From contig JADJHZ010000011.1 in NCBI GenBank assembly GCA_016707205.1, positions 46,680 to 110,679 on the forward strand: DNA of 64,000 nucleotides, in the 5' to 3' direction. The notes below the pieces were generated by a model. That model searched no databases and was not told where the DNA came from. It saw only the letters and a list, made by a program, of their open reading frames with translations. This document shows positions 43,018 to 51,860 of this stretch, piece after piece (within the stretch, counting starts at the first letter, position 1; each line of letters opens with the position of its first letter). This stretch comes from Haliscomenobacter sp. Its GTDB lineage: Bacteria > Bacteroidota > Bacteroidia > Chitinophagales > Saprospiraceae. A program made the position numbers and the translations under genes.

Positions 43018-43140
43018 ATGGCGCTGAAAAACTCGCTCGGCTGGTTCAAAAAATTCGGCATCGCCGCTTTCCTTTTTTTCCTGATCAAAGGGCTGGTCTG
43101 GCTCGCGGTGTTCTTTGGGGCCTGGAAGCTGATTGCTTAA
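43018..43140 (+). CDS. 40-residue single-helix membrane protein
   Basis: MALKNSLGWFKKFGIAAFLF then FLIKGLVWLAVFFGAWKLIA. The amphipathic basic start (KNSLGWFKKFG) precedes one strong hydrophobic helix. A perfect -7 box lies 23 bases upstream and a perfect 11-bp hairpin about 100 bases downstream, so it is a self-standing unit. Short conserved proteins of this look (K-x-x-GWFKKFG then FLIKG) occur across Bacteroidota; function is unknown to me. Confidence 0.7.
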   Translation: MALKNSLGWFKKFGIAAFLFFLIKGLVWLAVFFGAWKLIA

Positions 43141-43163
43141 GCTTCCCTTCCCCCGGTTTTGGC

Positions 43164-43203
43164 GTACTTCCTATTTTAATAGCGATTCATATGGAGGAAG
43201 TAC
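43164..43203. repeat. 9-bp inverted repeat
   Basis: GTACTTCCT at 43164-43172 and its exact reverse complement at 43195-43203, 22-base loop. Confidence 0.5.
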
Positions 43204-43238
43204 TCCTTAGTTCCCTTTATTAAAACGTTTATACTGCC

Positions 43239-43271
43239 CGAAGTGGTTTAAGAAATTCCCAAACCACTTCG
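43239..43271. terminator. 11-bp perfect hairpin
   Basis: CGAAGTGGTTT, 11-base loop, AAACCACTTCG. Probable terminator of the small gene, without a clear T tract. Confidence 0.5.
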
Positions 43272-43288
43272 CGTCAGGTATAATTCTT

Positions 43289-43309
43289 TATTTTCAGCCT
43301 CTGAAAATA
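43289..43309 (+). promoter_or_regulatory. 9-bp hairpin just before the fusion gene
   Basis: TATTTTCAG-CCT-CTGAAAATA ending 13 bases before ATG 43323; it could affect translation start or bind a protein. Confidence 0.45.
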
Positions 43310-43322
43310 AGTCCGACGTTTT

Positions 43323-46300
43323 ATGTTCAACCCATCCGACATCGCGCAACTGGCGCAAATCCATTTTGGCATTTCCGCTCACGCGAGCCCTCTACCGGGA
43401 GAGATTGATCTCAACTTTCTGCTGACGGCTTCTGACGGCCAGCGATACACCCTTAAGATTGCCAACCCGAACGAGCCGGTTGCCAATCTGGAGATGCAGA
43501 ACGCCGCTTTGATCCATCTGGCTGCCCAGAACTGGGACCTTGAAATTCCCCGGCTAATCCCCAACCTGGAAAGTGAAAACATTGCGTTCATCAAAGACCG
43601 CGAAGGGCAAACCCGCTATTTGCGCCTCCTGACCTGGATACCAGGACGGCCCCTGGCTAAAGTAAATCCGCATACGCCTGAACTGCTGTACAACGTAGGC
43701 GTCATGCTGGGAAAACTGACCCAGGCTTTTTCCTCCTTCCAGCATCCTGCCGCTCACCGCTTTCTCAAATGGGACCCTTCCCAAGCCCTTTGGACGAAAG
43801 CGGAGATTTTCAGAATCAGTGACCCCGTCCGCCAGGAACTTGCCGCTTACTTTGCGGAGCTCTTCGAACGCGAAGCGGCGCCCCTGCTCCCCCAACTCCG
43901 CCAAAGCGTTACCTACGGCGATGCCAACGACTACAACATTCTGGTCAGCGAAGATCCTTTCAAGCCCCACGTGCCGGGGGTGATCGATTTCGGCGATATG
44001 GTCTTTTCCCATACGGTAAATGAACTCGCTATCGCTTTGACCTATGCGATGATGGATAAGCCCGATCCCCTGCAGGCCGTTATTCCTATGGTAGAGGGGT
44101 TTCACCCGGAATTTCCGCTGACCGAGACAGAAATCCAGGCGCTTTTCCCGCTGTTGTGTGCACGCCTGCTCATAAGCGTAACCTGCTCGGCAATCAATCT
44201 GGAAGAAGAACCCGGCAACGTCTACCTTCAGATCAGCGACCGGCCTGCCTGGGACCTGCTCCGGCGTTTGCGGGAAATCCCGCCTCGCCTTGCCTGGTAC
44301 GCGTTTCGCGGCGCCTGCGGACTGGAGCCCTGCCCCCATAAACCACGCTTTGCCGAATGGGCTGAAAAGAATGCCATCGGCCTGGACCAACTCGCGCCGC
44401 ATGATCTCGGCGCCGGCGACGTCACCTGGCTGGACCTGAGTGTAGGCAGCCTGGATCTGGGCAACCACCAAAATGTCCTCGATGCGGAGAAGCTGCACCA
44501 ACGCATTCTGGAAATCATGGCAGAGAAAAACGCCGCCGTAGCCCTGGGGAATTACGATGAGATCCGGCCCCTGTATACCAGCGACGGATTCACCACCACG
44601 GGCAATCAAGGGCCTCAATGGCGCAGCGTGCATATTGGCCTCGATGTTTTTATGCCGGCCGGAACGCCGGTATTCGCCCCGCTACCAGGCAAAATCCACA
44701 GTTTCGCCAACAACCTGGGCGACCGGGACTACGGCCCCACCATCATCCTCGAACACGCCGTCAGCCCCGAGCTGACCTTCTATACCCTGTACGGACATCT
44801 GGACGAAGCATCTATACAGGATCTGGAGGTTGGGCAACCCATCAAAAAAGGAGCCCTCCTCTGCCGGATGGGGCCTATGCCGATCAATGGCAATTGGTCG
44901 CCCCATTTGCATTTCCAGATCATTTTGGACATGCTCGGCGGCAAGGGAGATTTCCCTGGGGTAGCATTCCCGCATCAGCGGGCGCTCTGGACCAGCATCT
45001 CGCCGGACCCCTGGCTATTGCTCACGGGAAAACCTTCGCCGGTTAACGAGCCAACCTCTTCCCAGGATCTTCTCGATCACCGAAAAAAGATACTCCCATC
45101 CAACCTGAGCGTGTCCTATAGAAAGCCGTTGCAGATGGTCAGGGGGTATGGCGCCTACCTCTACGACGTCGCCGGACGGCGATATCTCGACACGGTCAAC
45201 AACGTAGCGCATGTTGGGCACGAACACCCCAGAGTGGTGCGCGCCGGACAAAGACAGATGGCCGTACTTAACACCAACACCCGCTACCTGCACCCGAATA
45301 TCGTTGCTTTTTCCGAGGCCCTTTTAGCCACCTTTCCGCCGCCGCTGGAGGTGGTCTTCCTGGTCAATTCCGGTAGCGAAGCCAACGAATTGGCGCTCCG
45401 CCTCGCCAAAACCTATACGGGACAAAAAGATATGCTCGTGGTAGAGGTTGGCTACCACGGCAACACCAACGCCTGCGTGGAAGTGAGTTCGTATAAATTC
45501 GACGGGCCCGGAGGCAAAGGGGCCCCTCCGCATACGCACGTGCTGCCCATTCCGGATGCGTACCGGGGCCTGTACCGGTATAGCGACCCGGAGGCGGGGC
45601 CAAAATTCGCTTCCCATATCCAACCGGTTTTGAATCAGCTCCGGGAGGAAGGAAAAGGTCCGGCCGCTTTTCTCTGCGAATCGGTGATCAGCTGCGGCGG
45701 CCAGGTTGTTCTGCCTCCCGGATATCTTCCGGCTGCTTATCTAATGATCCGGGAATCAGGCGGAGTCTGCATCGCCGACGAAGTGCAGACCGGGTTTGGG
45801 CGGGCCGGCGCGCATTTCTGGGCTTTCGAAGCGCAGGGCGTCGTTCCGGACATCGTCACCATGGGCAAACCCATCGGCAACGGCCACCCGCTGGCGGCAG
45901 TAGTCACCACGCGGGCCATTGCCGATGCGTTCCACAACGGCATGGAGTATTTTAATACGTTTGGCGGAAACCCCGTTTCCTGCGCCATCGGACTGGAAGT
46001 GCTCCACGTGATCCAGGATGAACATCTTCAGCAAAACGCTCAGGAAACCGGCGCCTATCTGACCGAAGGGTTGAAGGCCCTGCAAGGCCAACATCCTATC
46101 ATCGGCGACGTCCGCGGCCCGGGGTTGTTCCTGGGGTTTGAACTTGTCCTCGATCCAATCTCCCTGGAACCTGCTACCATCCAGGCCTCCTATCTCGCCA
46201 ACCGCATGCGGGAGTTAGGCGTCCTGATGAGCACCGACGGTCCTTACAACAATGTGTTAAAAATCAAACCGCCTATGGTGTTTGGGAAAAAAGAAGCGGA

Positions 46301-46352
46301 TTTTGTGCTTCAGATGCTGGAAAGGGTGTTGGGGGAGGATGGGATGAATTAG
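43323..46352 (+). CDS. Three-domain fusion: APH-type kinase, M23 peptidase-like, class III aminotransferase
   Basis: 1009 residues. Domain 1 (about 25-300) is an aminoglycoside-phosphotransferase-like kinase: catalytic loop TYGDANDYNIL and metal Asp in GVIDFGDMVFSHT. Domain 2 (about 435-560) is an M23 LytM-like fold: HIGLDVFMPAGTPVFAP, YTLYGHLDE, SPHLHFQII. Domain 3 (about 575-1005) is a PLP aminotransferase of class III: NSGSEANELALRLAKTY, DEVQTGFGRAGAHF and the Lys in VTMGKPIGNGHPLA. The same triple order is known in many bacteria, and the aminotransferase is related to phosphoethanolamine/5-phosphohydroxylysine lyases. Kinase plus phospho-lyase in one chain suggests phosphorylation and elimination of an amino alcohol, with M23-like fold as binding module; that role is inference. 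Confidence 0.88.
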   Translation: MFNPSDIAQLAQIHFGISAHASPLPGEIDLNFLLTASDGQRYTLKIANPNEPVANLEMQNAALIHLAAQNWDLEIPRLIPNLESENIAFIKDREGQTRYLRLLTWIPGRPLAKVNPHTPELLYNVGVMLGKLTQAFSSFQHPAAHRFLKWDPSQALWTKAEIFRISDPVRQELAAYFAELFEREAAPLLPQLRQSVTYGDANDYNILVSEDPFKPHVPGVIDFGDMVFSHTVNELAIALTYAMMDKPDPLQAVIPMVEGFHPEFPLTETEIQALFPLLCARLLISVTCSAINLEEEPGNVYLQISDRPAWDLLRRLREIPPRLAWYAFRGACGLEPCPHKPRFAEWAEKNAIGLDQLAPHDLGAGDVTWLDLSVGSLDLGNHQNVLDAEKLHQRILEIMAEKNAAVALGNYDEIRPLYTSDGFTTTGNQGPQWRSVHIGLDVFMPAGTPVFAPLPGKIHSFANNLGDRDYGPTIILEHAVSPELTFYTLYGHLDEASIQDLEVGQPIKKGALLCRMGPMPINGNWSPHLHFQIILDMLGGKGDFPGVAFPHQRALWTSISPDPWLLLTGKPSPVNEPTSSQDLLDHRKKILPSNLSVSYRKPLQMVRGYGAYLYDVAGRRYLDTVNNVAHVGHEHPRVVRAGQRQMAVLNTNTRYLHPNIVAFSEALLATFPPPLEVVFLVNSGSEANELALRLAKTYTGQKDMLVVEVGYHGNTNACVEVSSYKFDGPGGKGAPPHTHVLPIPDAYRGLYRYSDPEAGPKFASHIQPVLNQLREEGKGPAAFLCESVISCGGQVVLPPGYLPAAYLMIRESGGVCIADEVQTGFGRAGAHFWAFEAQGVVPDIVTMGKPIGNGHPLAAVVTTRAIADAFHNGMEYFNTFGGNPVSCAIGLEVLHVIQDEHLQQNAQETGAYLTEGLKALQGQHPIIGDVRGPGLFLGFELVLDPISLEPATIQASYLANRMRELGVLMSTDGPYNNVLKIKPPMVFGKKEADFVLQMLERVLGEDGMN

Positions 46353-46361
46353 GTCTTCTAC

Positions 46362-47702
46362 CTACGTTTTCAACCATTTCCTGAATACCCCGAACATACC
46401 TCCTCCCCCTTGTTTATTTAGCGCTTCCTGGATCAGGGGAGGAACAATTTCCCAATCGGGATCGAGTTGTTGGGCGGTGCGGAAATCGCTCAGGGCTTCG
46501 TCGATGAGGTCGTTTTCCATGAGAATTTTTCCGCGATTGACATAAGCCGCTTTGAAGTACGGGTCGAAATGGATACAGGTGTTGTAGGCCTCTATGGCCG
46601 TTGGAAAATTACCCGTTTCCTGGCGGATGTACCCCAGCCAAAAGTAGGCTTGCCCGTGTTCTGGTTTCAGCTTGAGGAGGGCTTCGATATCAGCCTGCCC
46701 CCTTGAATGTTCTCCGAACAAGCTGAAGGCAGAACCCCGCAGCAATAAAACATCCGGGTGATCGGGCTGGCGCTGAGCCGCTTCGCTCAGGTACCGTGCC
46801 GATTCCCGGTAACGGCCCTGGTAATAAAGGGCCAAACCCCAATGGAAATAATTTTGGTAGTTGTTGGGATCCAGTTGGATTGCCCGTTCGCAATCGTTAA
46901 TCGCTTCTTCGTATTGCCCTAAATTAATGCGCACCAAGCTGCGCAAATTGAAGACTTCTTTCAGATAAATCCCTTCTCTTGCGGAAAAATCAAAATCCTC
47001 GCCCGCTTCGGCGAAATTACCCAAACGCATATAGACGAGGCCCCGGTTGAATCGCGCCACATGGAGGTTGGGATCGGCCTTGATCGCGCAGTTAAAATCC
47101 TGCAGGGCGCTGGCATTATCGTCTTCCTGAAGCAGCAACACCCCCCGGTTATTTATCGCCCGGGCATGTTGGGAATCTGCCTGGTACGCCTGGGTGTACA
47201 ACGCTTTGGCCTCATCCAGAAATCCGGTTTCCTCCCGCATTACGCCTAAGTAAAACAGCGCCTCCGCATTGCCGGAGTCCTGAGCTAAAACCGCTTTCAG
47301 ATCGGCGATAGCGCCGCTGTAGTCCTGGACGGAATACTTCTGAATCCCTTTTTGAAGAAGCGCATTCCCCTCTTTAGGTTCGGCAACCTCCACTTCCATG
47401 TTTGCTTTTCCGGCCATTTGTCCCGTGCGCCCGCTGAGTTCCTGCTCCAATAGCGTGCACGCCCGGTACAGGTTGTATTCCAGGTTGCTAACCGCAGCGT
47501 TAAAGGCTTCGAAAGTCAGCCGGGAGCCCATCCGCTCGTCCTGCAGCCGCCGATGCTCGCTGCGCAGTTGCCGGCATTGGTCGGCCAAAGCAGATTGGAT
47601 CTCTTGCTCCTGGATGAAAGCCAGCAACTCGTCTATCCCCTGCTCGACCAATCCCGCTCCGATCTTATTTCTCAATGAATTAAAAAATTCCTGGTTTGAC
47701 AT
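46362..47702 (-). CDS. TPR protein with effector-associated-domain-like N-terminus
   Basis: 446 residues. The first about 95 residues form helices with a pattern seen in effector-associated adaptor domains of Bacteroidota conflict systems (LVEQGIDELLAFIQEQ; LRSEHRRLQDERMG; FEAFNAAVSNLEYNLYRACT). From about 110 to 420 there are eight to nine TPRs (AIADLKAVLAQDSGNAEALF; AINDCERAIQLDPNNYQNYF; ALSDFRTAQQLDPDWE). No enzyme domain, so it would act as a recognition or scaffold subunit. The two nearby genes do not encode an obvious effector. The convergent gene stops 9 bases away with no array between. Confidence 0.75.
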   Translation of the reverse strand: MSNQEFFNSLRNKIGAGLVEQGIDELLAFIQEQEIQSALADQCRQLRSEHRRLQDERMGSRLTFEAFNAAVSNLEYNLYRACTLLEQELSGRTGQMAGKANMEVEVAEPKEGNALLQKGIQKYSVQDYSGAIADLKAVLAQDSGNAEALFYLGVMREETGFLDEAKALYTQAYQADSQHARAINNRGVLLLQEDDNASALQDFNCAIKADPNLHVARFNRGLVYMRLGNFAEAGEDFDFSAREGIYLKEVFNLRSLVRINLGQYEEAINDCERAIQLDPNNYQNYFHWGLALYYQGRYRESARYLSEAAQRQPDHPDVLLLRGSAFSLFGEHSRGQADIEALLKLKPEHGQAYFWLGYIRQETGNFPTAIEAYNTCIHFDPYFKAAYVNRGKILMENDLIDEALSDFRTAQQLDPDWEIVPPLIQEALNKQGGGGMFGVFRKWLKT

Positions 47703-47737
47703 GGTAAAGGTGGTTTTGGTTTTGGCAATATACGGAT

Positions 47738-47893
47738 GAAGTTGCGAAGTTGCGAAGTTACGAGGTTGCGAGGTTACGAGGTTGCGAGGTTGCGAGGTTA
47801 CGAGGTTGCGAGGTTACGAGGTTGCGAGGTTGCGAGGTTGCGAGGTTGCGAGGTTGCGAGGTTGCGAGGTTGCTTCTTCGTAACTTCGCAACT
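47738..47893. repeat. Long 8-bp array, unit GAGGTTGC/GAGGTTAC, with inverted end
   Basis: About eighteen units, the longest array in the window; the last third has eight near-identical GAGGTTGC units, then CTTCTTCGTAACTTCGCAAC mirrors the first units. It lies 12 bases past the aminopeptidase stop and 36 before the TPR start. Same family as 18011-18050 and 34803-34854. Confidence 0.9.
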
Positions 47894-47904
47894 CAGCTAT
47901 ACCA

Positions 47905-50460
47905 CTACTCTTTCAGCAGCAAATCCGCAGCCATCAGCACTTTATTCCGGAGCCGGTAAGGGAATTCGGGGTGATCCCGAAGGAAATTGCGCACGATTTC
48001 GGCTGCTTCTTCGGATTGATGCCCGCTCAGCACGGCGGTGATAAACTGGCGGGGAAAAAAGATATCGCCGGTGCGTTGGATTTCTTCCAGGAGTTCCAGG
48101 CTGGGACGGATATACTTCAAGGCAGTGCCTGCGCGCAACGGATGGTTGAGGTAGCTGGCGCCATCGACTACCCAGGGCTCCGTAGCGCGGTTGGCGGGGT
48201 TTTTGAGGCTGTCGAAGAACGTGTCGCGCACGGCTGGGTCGGGAGACAGCGCAGGGCGGATAAACTCCAGCCGCTTGCGGCGGTCGGGGTTTTGGGTGCG
48301 TTCTAACTGGCGTGCCAGAATAGCCTCTGCCTCCCCCGGAAGGTGCAGGGCCAATTCAGCGGCCAGGGATATCTTCTGCGTTTCCGAAAGCGGCAAACCA
48401 GGCACGGGAGCGCTCCCATCCCATATGGCTTTTAACCGCGTTACGCTTTCAGGAGTGACGGACAAGCTCGTCAAGGCCGAAAAATACGCCGATCTTCCAC
48501 TCAAATCCTGGGCTTTTGCCAGTAAGTCCCACAACAGGGATTCTATGCCGGAAGCCGCGTTCGCGCGTTGAGCCGGTTTGAGGTAGTGCCAGAATGCCGT
48601 TCCAAGATACCCCAGCAGGTTCTGACGGTTGAGGGGTTCGGTTTCGCGGGGAAGAGCATCAAGCACGCTTTGGAGAAACGCATCCGGAGCTACTCTTCCG
48701 CGCACCAGTTCTTCGTAAAGGGCGAGCCAGGCAGCGCCCCGAAGCAGAGGATCGCCTATCGAAGCAAACTGCCGGAGGCCGTAGGCCAGGCTAATGCTGT
48801 CGAGCCGGAAATATCCGTAGCTCATAGAAGAAGCGTTGGACAAAACGGCCAGCGGACAAGGAAGCCCTTTCGCGGCAACAACCTCCGTAACGTCAGCCTC
48901 CAGCCGGACAGGAATACGCACGATCGTATCCGGATACGCCAGCGCTACTACCGTCGATTGCACCCAATGCGCACCCGAAGGCGCTTTCTTTTCCTGAACG
49001 AGTGCCAGCTTCTCCAGGCTTCCACTGGGCCCGGCATGCCATTCCGTTCGAATTTTCGGCATGCCGGGTTCTTTAACCCAGACCCTGCTCCAGCCTTGAA
49101 GATCTTCCTCCGAATAGGTATCCAAAATTCCCACCAGATCGTCCCACGTGGCGTTGTTGTAGGCAAAGGTTTTCAGGTATTCCTGGATGCCTTTCCGAAA
49201 CGCCTCTTCGCCCATCAACGCCTCCAATTGCCGCATCACGACAGGCGCTTTTTGGTAAATAATTCCGCCGTACAGCGATCCGGCCTCGCGGAGGTTTTCC
49301 AAAGGCTGCTGAATCGGGTGCGAACCGCCCGACCGGTCTTCGGAATACGCCGTTGGCTGGTGCGCCAGCAGAAAGCTCAGATCGTGGTTGATTTTGGGAA
49401 AACTTGGGTTCACTGCCTTGGCTGCGAAGAAATTGGCAAAAACCTCTTTAAGCCAGACGTCGTTGAACCACTTCATCGTCACCATATCCCCAAACCACAT
49501 GTGGGCCGTCTCGTGGGCGATGAGCCGGGCCCGGCCCAGCTTTTGGTTTTCGGTGGCGGTTTCGTCCAGGAAAAGGCTTCCCTCCCGGTAGAAGATGTTC
49601 CCTATATGCTCCATTCCGCCGTATTGAAACCCGGGCAACAAGACGAAATCCAGCTTGTCGAAAGGGAATGGGACCTGGGTATATTCCTCCAACCAGGCAA
49701 TGGCCTGGGCATGAAGGTCGAAGATGACGCCGGCATTGCGCGCCACTTTTTCTTCATCCGTCTCCCGGTAATACATGATCATTTCGCGTCCGGCCCGGCT
49801 TTGGGTCCGTTTCTGAAATTGGCCTGCCGCAAAAGCGAATACATAGGTGCTGAACGGCTTGGTCGCCCTGAACCGGAGGCGTTTGCGCCCATTGACCGCT
49901 CGTTCTTCTTCCAATGCCCCGTTAGCGGACGCTTCCCAGCCGGAAGGCATCTCCAGTTCAAGGATATACCGGGCTTTCAGATCGGGTTGGTCGAAACAGG
50001 GAAAAACCGTAGAAGCGCGGTCGGGAACCAGGAGGGTATACAAGTAATCCTCGTTGCGGTTGAGCGACAAGTTCCCCGCCGTAAACTCCACGGCGATTTC
50101 ATTAAGCCCTTTGCGCAAATATTTGGCGGGAATAACGAGATGCCCTTCCCGAAAATCGGCCTGAATGGATTTGCCTTGCACCCGAACCGATTTCAGGTGG
50201 TCCGGCTTCTCCCGGAAATCCAATTGCAAAGGCGCTTTTTGGGAAAGCTGGAAGCGGAGCGCCACCTCTGCCGGAATAGGCTGATGCGCCGAATCCGGGA
50301 GGTTGAAAAACAAGTCGTACTCCAGCTCGCTTATCCGCGCAGCGCGTTCCTCTGCCAATGCCAGGCTGACGCCAGGCTCCAGATGAACCCCTTTACGAGT
50401 TTTTTGACCAAAAAGGATACTCATGCTCATTAAAAAAAACACGAAAAGAAGCCATTTCAT
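47905..50460 (-). CDS. M1 family aminopeptidase, exported
   Basis: 851 residues. Signal peptide MKWLLFVFFLMSMSILFG. N-terminal M1 domain with the exopeptidase motif YGGMEHIGN (281-285) and zinc site H316-E-T-A-H320 with E339 in VWLKEVFANF. The C-terminal ERAP1-like helical repeat domain (about 530-850) is complete. It removes N-terminal residues from peptides, probably in the periplasm. Regulation not seen. Confidence 0.93.
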   Translation of the reverse strand: MKWLLFVFFLMSMSILFGQKTRKGVHLEPGVSLALAEERAARISELEYDLFFNLPDSAHQPIPAEVALRFQLSQKAPLQLDFREKPDHLKSVRVQGKSIQADFREGHLVIPAKYLRKGLNEIAVEFTAGNLSLNRNEDYLYTLLVPDRASTVFPCFDQPDLKARYILELEMPSGWEASANGALEEERAVNGRKRLRFRATKPFSTYVFAFAAGQFQKRTQSRAGREMIMYYRETDEEKVARNAGVIFDLHAQAIAWLEEYTQVPFPFDKLDFVLLPGFQYGGMEHIGNIFYREGSLFLDETATENQKLGRARLIAHETAHMWFGDMVTMKWFNDVWLKEVFANFFAAKAVNPSFPKINHDLSFLLAHQPTAYSEDRSGGSHPIQQPLENLREAGSLYGGIIYQKAPVVMRQLEALMGEEAFRKGIQEYLKTFAYNNATWDDLVGILDTYSEEDLQGWSRVWVKEPGMPKIRTEWHAGPSGSLEKLALVQEKKAPSGAHWVQSTVVALAYPDTIVRIPVRLEADVTEVVAAKGLPCPLAVLSNASSMSYGYFRLDSISLAYGLRQFASIGDPLLRGAAWLALYEELVRGRVAPDAFLQSVLDALPRETEPLNRQNLLGYLGTAFWHYLKPAQRANAASGIESLLWDLLAKAQDLSGRSAYFSALTSLSVTPESVTRLKAIWDGSAPVPGLPLSETQKISLAAELALHLPGEAEAILARQLERTQNPDRRKRLEFIRPALSPDPAVRDTFFDSLKNPANRATEPWVVDGASYLNHPLRAGTALKYIRPSLELLEEIQRTGDIFFPRQFITAVLSGHQSEEAAEIVRNFLRDHPEFPYRLRNKVLMAADLLLKE

Positions 50461-50559
50461 ACTTGGATCATATTTTGAGCTACATCGTACATCCTACCTC
50501 GTACTGCCTCTAAATTATCCATTCTCAAGAATTTGGGGGTATTTCCCGGATTTTTCTTG

Positions 50560-50567
50560 CATCTTTG
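50560..50567 (+). promoter_or_regulatory. Likely -7 box (CATCTTTG) of the DEAD helicase
   Basis: One mismatch from TAnnTTTG; a TTG at 50533-50535 lies 24 bases upstream, one base beyond the usual range. Places the start site just before the TTG at 50590. Confidence 0.4.
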
Positions 50568-50589
50568 CACTAGTAAACACTTTGAAGAA

Positions 50590-51852
50590 TTGAAATTTAC
50601 AGAATTTGGTTTTAATCCAGCGATCCTGGAAGGGCTGGATGCCATGGGCTTTAAAGACGCCACCCCCGTTCAGGAACTCGCGATTCCCAAGATTATGGCT
50701 GGGCAAGACGTCCTGGCCTGTGCTCAAACTGGCACGGGAAAAACAGCGGCCTTCCTTTTGCCCATCTTGCACACCCTGACCGAATCCCCATCGGAGTATA
50801 TTGATACCCTGATCCTGGAGCCAACCCGGGAATTGGTGATGCAGGTGGATCAGCAGTTGGAAGGGTTTTCCTACTTTACCCCAGCCAGCGCGGTAGCCGT
50901 ATATGGCGGGCGGGATGGCCACTCCATGGAGATGGAAAGAAGAGCGCTGAAACAAGGCGCGCAGATTATTGTCGCAACTCCCGGGCGATTAATCGCTCAT
51001 ATTGACCTGGGATATGTCAAGTTTGACAACCTTCGGCATTTAGTGCTCGACGAAGCCGACCGGATGCTGGACATGGGTTTTGCGCCGGACATCATGAAGA
51101 TTGTGAGCGAACTGCCTCGCAACCGGCAGACCCTCCTGTTTTCCGCCACCATGCCCCCGCAAATCCGCAGGATGGCTAAGGAGTTTCTCCGCTCCCCGAG
51201 CGAAATCAGCCTGTCTGTTTCCAAGCCAGCGGAAAACATTATGCAGATTGCATATCAGGTAGAAGACGAAGCGAAGATTCCTCTTGCCGAGCTCTTACTG
51301 ACCGGCAAAAAGCAGCTTCAGCGGGTCCTCATTTTCGTGAGTACCAAGATCAAAGTCCGCGAACTGGCAGAACGGCTTATCCGACGGGGAATGAATGCCG
51401 CTGCCATCCACTCCGACCTGGAACAGTCGGAGCGGGAAGTGCGCCTACTGGCCTTCCGCAACGGAACCCTGCCGATCGTGGTGGCTACCGACGTGCTCGC
51501 CCGGGGCATTGATATCAAAGGGATTGATGTGGTCATCAATTTTGACGTTCCCGGCGACGGGGAGGACTACGTCCACCGGATTGGGCGTACTGCGCGTGCC
51601 GACGCTTCGGGCATTGCAATTACCTTTGTCAATCGAAAGGACAGAGGCCGGTTCAAACGCATCGAGGAATTGATTGGAACGGACATCCGCTTGTTGCCCC
51701 TGCCTCCCGAAGTTGCTTCCATCCCTTCCAAACCCTCCAACAATTCCGGCGGCCCCAGGGGACCCAAACGCCCTTTCCGCAATGGCCCAAAATCTGGGGA
51801 TGGATTTAAGAAAAGAGGCCCCGACAGGCATAAGCCCGATAAACCTAAATAG
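50590..51852 (+). CDS. DEAD-box RNA helicase (RhlE-like)
   Basis: 420 residues. Start chosen at TTG 50590, which gives the family N-terminus KFTEFGFNPAILEGL; the frame open from 50533 would put the start before the promoter, and the first ATG (50641) loses the Q-motif region. Motifs: Q motif KDATPVQELAIP, Walker A AQTGTGKTAAFLL, DEAD as VLDEADRMLDMGF, SAT as LFSATMP, and HRIGRTARAD. The C-terminal tail is low-complexity (NSGGPRGPKRPFRNGPK), as in RhlE-type helicases. Remodels RNA, probably in cold or ribosome assembly. The next gene starts 8 bases downstream. Confidence 0.9.
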   Translation: MKFTEFGFNPAILEGLDAMGFKDATPVQELAIPKIMAGQDVLACAQTGTGKTAAFLLPILHTLTESPSEYIDTLILEPTRELVMQVDQQLEGFSYFTPASAVAVYGGRDGHSMEMERRALKQGAQIIVATPGRLIAHIDLGYVKFDNLRHLVLDEADRMLDMGFAPDIMKIVSELPRNRQTLLFSATMPPQIRRMAKEFLRSPSEISLSVSKPAENIMQIAYQVEDEAKIPLAELLLTGKKQLQRVLIFVSTKIKVRELAERLIRRGMNAAAIHSDLEQSEREVRLLAFRNGTLPIVVATDVLARGIDIKGIDVVINFDVPGDGEDYVHRIGRTARADASGIAITFVNRKDRGRFKRIEELIGTDIRLLPLPPEVASIPSKPSNNSGGPRGPKRPFRNGPKSGDGFKKRGPDRHKPDKPK

Positions 51853-51860
51853 CTCATCTG

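Noticed and set aside
48568..50433. 621-codon open frame on the plus strand inside the M1 aminopeptidase gene
   Set aside because: Antisense by-product of GC-rich codons; the minus-strand frame has all M1 motifs.
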